Source: Pelagibacteraceae bacterium AG-325-J17 (GTDB taxonomy: Bacteria > Pseudomonadota > Alphaproteobacteria > Pelagibacterales > Pelagibacteraceae). From it: a stretch of 64,000 nucleotides of DNA. Shown here in pieces: positions 60,715 to 64,000 of this stretch. The translations under genes were made by a program, and so were the position numbers. The stretch covers positions 1-64,000 of the forward strand of contig QBYM01000001.1 of NCBI GenBank assembly GCA_003282825.1, read 5' to 3'. The notes beneath the pieces were generated by a model. The model saw only the letters and a program-made list of their open reading frames with translations, was not told where the DNA came from and made no database searches. The stretch's first letter is position 1; each line of letters starts with the position of its first letter.

Positions 60715-62748
60715 ATGTTAAACTCTGAATATATTAAAAATCTAAATAAAGCCCAAAAAGAGGCGGTTATGCACCTTGATGGGCCTCTATTAATAGTGGC
60801 AGGAGCAGGTTCAGGAAAAACTAAAGTCCTAACTACGAGAATAGCTAACATTATAAAAGGGGGGAAAGCATATCCTAATCAAATTTTAGCGGTTACTTTC
60901 ACAAATAAAGCGGCAAAAGAAATGCAATTAAGAGTGAGTAAAATTCTTGGCTCTGCTGCTACAGGATTATCCTGGTTAGGAACTTTTCATTCTATATGTG
61001 CCAAACTTTTAAGAAAACATGCTCCAGCAGTAAATCTTAATTCAAATTTCACAATTATTGATACTGATGATCAAACCAGATTAATTAAAAATATTTGTAA
61101 GGCAGAAAACATTGATATTAAACAGTTGGCTCCAAGATATATTTTAACAATAATTGATAGATGGAAAAATAAAGGTTTCTATCCAGATGAGGTGATAATT
61201 AATCAAAATGATATATATGAAAAAACTGTGTTACCAATATATAAAATTTATCAACAAAAACTTACTGACCTAAATTCTTGTGATTTTGGAGATTTGATTT
61301 TACATGCTGTAAAGATTTTAGAAAAAAATTTAGATATTAGAGAAATTTATTCTAAAAATTTCAAATATATTTTAGTTGACGAATATCAGGATACAAACTT
61401 TATTCAGAGTAAGTGGTTGAAATTACTCTCAGATAAAAATAAAAATATTTGTTGTGTTGGAGACGATGATCAGTCTATTTACAGTTGGAGAGGTGCAGAA
61501 ATAAAAAATTTCTTAGAATTTGATCAAGTTTATGAAAATACAAAAGTAATTAGACTTGAAGAAAACTATCGATCTACTGAAAATATTTTATCTGTTGCAT
61601 CAGATCTAATATCAAATAATCAAAATAGAGTTGGTAAAACCCTTAAAACCACAATGGAAGAAGGAGAATTAGTCAAATTAAATTGTTTTAAAAATGGAAA
61701 AGATGAAGCAATTGGTATTTCTGATGAAATCGAAAAGTTAAAAAAAAAATACACATATAATAATATTACGATCCTTGTAAGAGCAATATTTCAAACACGA
61801 GAATTCGAAGAAAGATTTTTGAAAATTGGTTTGCCTTATAGAATTTTGGGAGGTACAAAATTTTATGAAAGAGCAGAAATCAAAGACTGTGTAGCTTATT
61901 TGAGATTAATATATCAAGACAAGGATGATTTAGCTTTTGAAAGAATTGTGAATAACCCAAAACGTTCAATTGGAGAAAGTTCTCTTAAAAGTATTCATGA
62001 ATATTCTAAAAAGTATAAAATTTGTTTGGAAAGTTCGTCTAAGAAAATGATACAAGAAAATCTAATCAAACCTAAAGCAAAAATTGGTTTATCTTCATTT
62101 TTAGAATTAATTTTAAAATGGAGAAATGATTTTAAAATAAAAAAAATAAGTCATGTTAAGTTACTTCAATTGGTCCTAGATGAATCTGGTTATTCTGCAA
62201 TGTTAAAAAATAAAAAAGATATTGAAAATGAAAATAGACTTGAAAATATTAAAGAGCTTTTAAGTGCGATGAAAGAATTTGATAATTTAGAGAGTTTTTT
62301 AGAGCATGTCTCTTTAGCTACTTCGGTTGATCAAGAATGGGAGGGAGAAAAGATTAACATGATGACAATGCACGCAGCAAAAGGTTTGGAATTTGAAGTT
62401 GTTTTTTTACCGGGTTGGGAGGAAGGTCTATTTCCCCATCAAAAATCTATTGAAGAAAAAGGTCAAAGTGGCCTTGAGGAAGAAAGAAGATTGGCATATG
62501 TCGGACTGACAAGAGCTAAAAAAAAAGCAATTATATCGTTTTCTATGAATAGATTTTATCAAGGTGATTGGATTGATAGTATGGCTTCAAGATTCATTGA
62601 TGAACTACCGGAAAAATATTTAGAAAAAAATTCATTTTTTGACGAAGAAAAAGAGGAATTAGAAGAATTTGAATTTAATCAAGATTTTGATAATGACGAT
62701 AACATCAAAAGTCCAGGATGGATAAGATATCAAAAGCGAATTAAATGA
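60715..62748 (+). CDS. uvrD: UvrD/PcrA/Rep-type DNA helicase
   Basis: A 677-residue superfamily 1A helicase that unwinds DNA 3-prime to 5-prime in repair and replication. Walker A is VAGAGSGKTKVLTTRI (residues 28-43). Motif II is VDEYQDTN, motif III VGDDDQSIYSWRGAEI, motif IV RLEENYRST, motif V MTMHAAKGLEFEVVFLPG (short form TMHAAKGLEFE), motif VI EEERRLAYVGLTRA. The C-terminus has an acidic tail (EEKEELEEFEFNQDFDND). The stop overlaps the aminopeptidase start (ATGA). Confidence 0.94.
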   Translation: MLNSEYIKNLNKAQKEAVMHLDGPLLIVAGAGSGKTKVLTTRIANIIKGGKAYPNQILAVTFTNKAAKEMQLRVSKILGSAATGLSWLGTFHSICAKLLRKHAPAVNLNSNFTIIDTDDQTRLIKNICKAENIDIKQLAPRYILTIIDRWKNKGFYPDEVIINQNDIYEKTVLPIYKIYQQKLTDLNSCDFGDLILHAVKILEKNLDIREIYSKNFKYILVDEYQDTNFIQSKWLKLLSDKNKNICCVGDDDQSIYSWRGAEIKNFLEFDQVYENTKVIRLEENYRSTENILSVASDLISNNQNRVGKTLKTTMEEGELVKLNCFKNGKDEAIGISDEIEKLKKKYTYNNITILVRAIFQTREFEERFLKIGLPYRILGGTKFYERAEIKDCVAYLRLIYQDKDDLAFERIVNNPKRSIGESSLKSIHEYSKKYKICLESSSKKMIQENLIKPKAKIGLSSFLELILKWRNDFKIKKISHVKLLQLVLDESGYSAMLKNKKDIENENRLENIKELLSAMKEFDNLESFLEHVSLATSVDQEWEGEKINMMTMHAAKGLEFEVVFLPGWEEGLFPHQKSIEEKGQSGLEEERRLAYVGLTRAKKKAIISFSMNRFYQGDWIDSMASRFIDELPEKYLEKNSFFDEEKEELEEFEFNQDFDNDDNIKSPGWIRYQKRIK

Positions 62749-64000
62749 TAAAAAAAAGAATTCAAAAATTAGTTAATAAATTTGATAAACATAAAATCGA
62801 CGGCTACGTAATTCCTAAAAATGATGAGTTTTTTTCTGAATATTCAAGAAATGATAGATTAAAAACGATATCAAATTTTACTGGTTCGGCAGGTTATTCA
62901 GTTATCTTAAAAGATAAATATTATTTATTTGTTGATGGAAGATATACGATTCAAGCTGATAAAGAGTCTGGTAAAATTTTTAAGATAGTAAGTTACGATA
63001 AAATTGTAAATTGCAGTTTATTTAAAAATCTTACTTTGGGAGTTGATCCAAAAATATTTACCTCACAACAAATTAAGAGATTTTTTAGTAAACACAATAA
63101 GATTAAGATTATTAATGAGAATTTAATTGATCAAGTATATAAAGAAAAGTCTTTTTTTCATAAACCTTTCTTTTCAATCGAAGATAATATAGTTGGAGAA
63201 AGCTATGAAGCAAAGCTTTTAAAAATCAAAGAATATCTTAATAAAAATAATTCAGATTTAATGTTAATAACTGCTCCTGAGAATGTTGCATGGTTGTTGA
63301 ACATCCGAGGATTTGATAATCCCAATAGTCCAATACCAAACTGCCATTTATTGATAGATAAAAAGAATAATCCGTATTTAATTTGTGAAGAAAAGAAGGC
63401 CAAAAAGATAATTTTAGAAAAAAAAATTAGAAAAAAACAAGTTATAGAATTTAAAAATTTTGAAAAACTTATCAAAGATCTCAAGGGAAATAAGATAATT
63501 ATTGATTATAAAACTTGTTCATTATTCTTTGAGAATATTTTAAAAAAAAAGTTTAAGATTTTAAAAAAAGAAGATCCTATTTATTTATTAAAATCAATTA
63601 AAAGCAATAAAGAGATAAAAAATATGATTTCTTGCCATGTAATCGATGGTGCTGCATTAACCAAGTTTCTTTATTGGATCAAAATAAAAAATAAGAAAAA
63701 AATTACTGAATATGAAGCTCAAAAAAAATTAGAATATTTTAGAAAAAAAAATAAAAAATATTTATATCCAAGTTTCAATACTATTGCTGGGACTGGATCC
63801 AATGGTGCTATTGTTCATTATAGAGCAACAAAAAATAATTCTCAGAATATAAAAAAAAGTGACATTTTTTTGTGTGACTCTGGTGGGCAATATAAATATG
63901 GAACTACTGATGTCACTAGGACAATTTGTTTTTCAAAACCAAAAAAAAGAATAAAAAATATTTTTACCAGAGTTTTGAAAGGCCATATTGCAGTTTTTCA
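62745..64000 (+). CDS. Xaa-Pro aminopeptidase, M24 family (partial, runs off the window)
   Basis: The frame is open from an ATG at 62745, overlapping uvrD by 4 bp, to the end of the window (at least 418 codons). It shows the N-terminal creatinase-like domain (FTGSAGYSVILKDKYYLFVDG, short form NFTGSAGYSVIL; ENVAWLLNIRG) and the start of the catalytic domain (PSFNTIAGTGSNGAIVHY; the metal ligands in GTTDVTRTI). This enzyme removes residues from peptides with proline second. The C-terminal metal ligands (His and Glu) lie beyond the edge. It is of the long (~600 aa) form. Confidence 0.88.
   Translation, partial: MIKKRIQKLVNKFDKHKIDGYVIPKNDEFFSEYSRNDRLKTISNFTGSAGYSVILKDKYYLFVDGRYTIQADKESGKIFKIVSYDKIVNCSLFKNLTLGVDPKIFTSQQIKRFFSKHNKIKIINENLIDQVYKEKSFFHKPFFSIEDNIVGESYEAKLLKIKEYLNKNNSDLMLITAPENVAWLLNIRGFDNPNSPIPNCHLLIDKKNNPYLICEEKKAKKIILEKKIRKKQVIEFKNFEKLIKDLKGNKIIIDYKTCSLFFENILKKKFKILKKEDPIYLLKSIKSNKEIKNMISCHVIDGAALTKFLYWIKIKNKKKITEYEAQKKLEYFRKKNKKYLYPSFNTIAGTGSNGAIVHYRATKNNSQNIKKSDIFLCDSGGQYKYGTTDVTRTICFSKPKKRIKNIFTRVLKGHIAVF

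Noticed and set aside
1..64000. Mobile elements, CRISPR arrays, phage or toxin-antitoxin modules
   Set aside because: No transposase, integrase, spaced repeat array or typical toxin pair was seen in reading the genes and gaps.

Overview
The window looks like a piece of a SAR11-clade genome (Candidatus Pelagibacter or a close relative, Alphaproteobacteria). The basis is a very AT-rich sequence, almost no spacer DNA, many genes overlapping by 1 to 13 bp, and a typical marine oligotroph gene set: blue-type proteorhodopsin, glycine-riboswitch gcvTHP, a TRAP transporter, NAD-formate dehydrogenase and phosphatidylethanolamine synthesis. This assignment is inferred from gene content, not from a database search. 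No gap longer than about 215 bp lacks a gene. No insertion sequence, phage, CRISPR array or rRNA was seen. One tRNA is present, tRNA-Leu(GAG).

Layout. 1-5.4 kb: two permeases (EamA, MFS), a coiled-coil protein, a small ORF with an in-frame stop, an amidinotransferase and a second EamA permease. 5.5-9.8 kb (+): SufU/NifU-like protein, HPP membrane protein, NAD-formate dehydrogenase, MsrA, SelO. 9.8-12.2 kb: FAD oxidoreductase, TspO, SDR. 12.2-20.5 kb (-): one apparent transcription unit that starts at a sigma70-like promoter and a tandem glycine riboswitch, runs through gcvT-gcvH-gcvP, and continues with gaps of at most 14 bp into a lipid-methylation cluster (FAD amine-oxidase-like, DUF1365, cyclopropane-fatty-acid-synthase-like, DUF3833). 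20.5-27.1 kb: third EamA permease, 5-oxoprolinase PxpABC, a TPR protein and a DctPQM TRAP transporter, together a candidate pyroglutamate uptake and use module. 27.2-34.6 kb: TerC-like protein, panB, guaA, TPR, a short guaB without CBS domains, rlmE, a GT8-like glycosyltransferase, pssA, psd. 34.7-43.1 kb: icd, alaS, recA, tolC, glycerate kinase, GFA and SOUL proteins. 43.1-47.9 kb: umuDC under an alphaproteobacterial SOS-type box, two glycosyltransferases, a one-cysteine DksA, and two overlapping micro-ORFs. 47.9-50.8 kb (-): proteorhodopsin, ferredoxin, ferredoxin-NADP reductase, GST, with a dense regulatory knot between proteorhodopsin and ferredoxin. 51-64 kb: prpE, SMR pump, dihydroorotase, ygfZ, tRNA-Leu, nadA-nadC, a MazG-like NTPase, fumC, AsmA-like protein, a UvrD-type helicase and the start of an Xaa-Pro aminopeptidase.

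How the genes fit together. Several parts serve one-carbon and glycine metabolism: glycine cleavage releases methylene-THF, formate dehydrogenase yields NADH from formate, YgfZ is a folate-binding Fe-S helper, and the SAM-dependent lipid methyltransferase could be a sink for one-carbon units. The proteorhodopsin-ferredoxin-reductase cluster serves light energy and redox. The pxp/TRAP region points to uptake and opening of 5-oxoproline to glutamate.

The regulatory sequences are the most noteworthy part. They are a 12-nt perfect complement between riboswitch aptamer 2 and the gcvT ribosome-binding site plus start codon; a terminator, a competing hairpin and a possible leaderless promoter packed into about 60 bp between proteorhodopsin and ferredoxin; paired palindromes in the proteorhodopsin leader; and matching SOS-like boxes at recA and umuDC.
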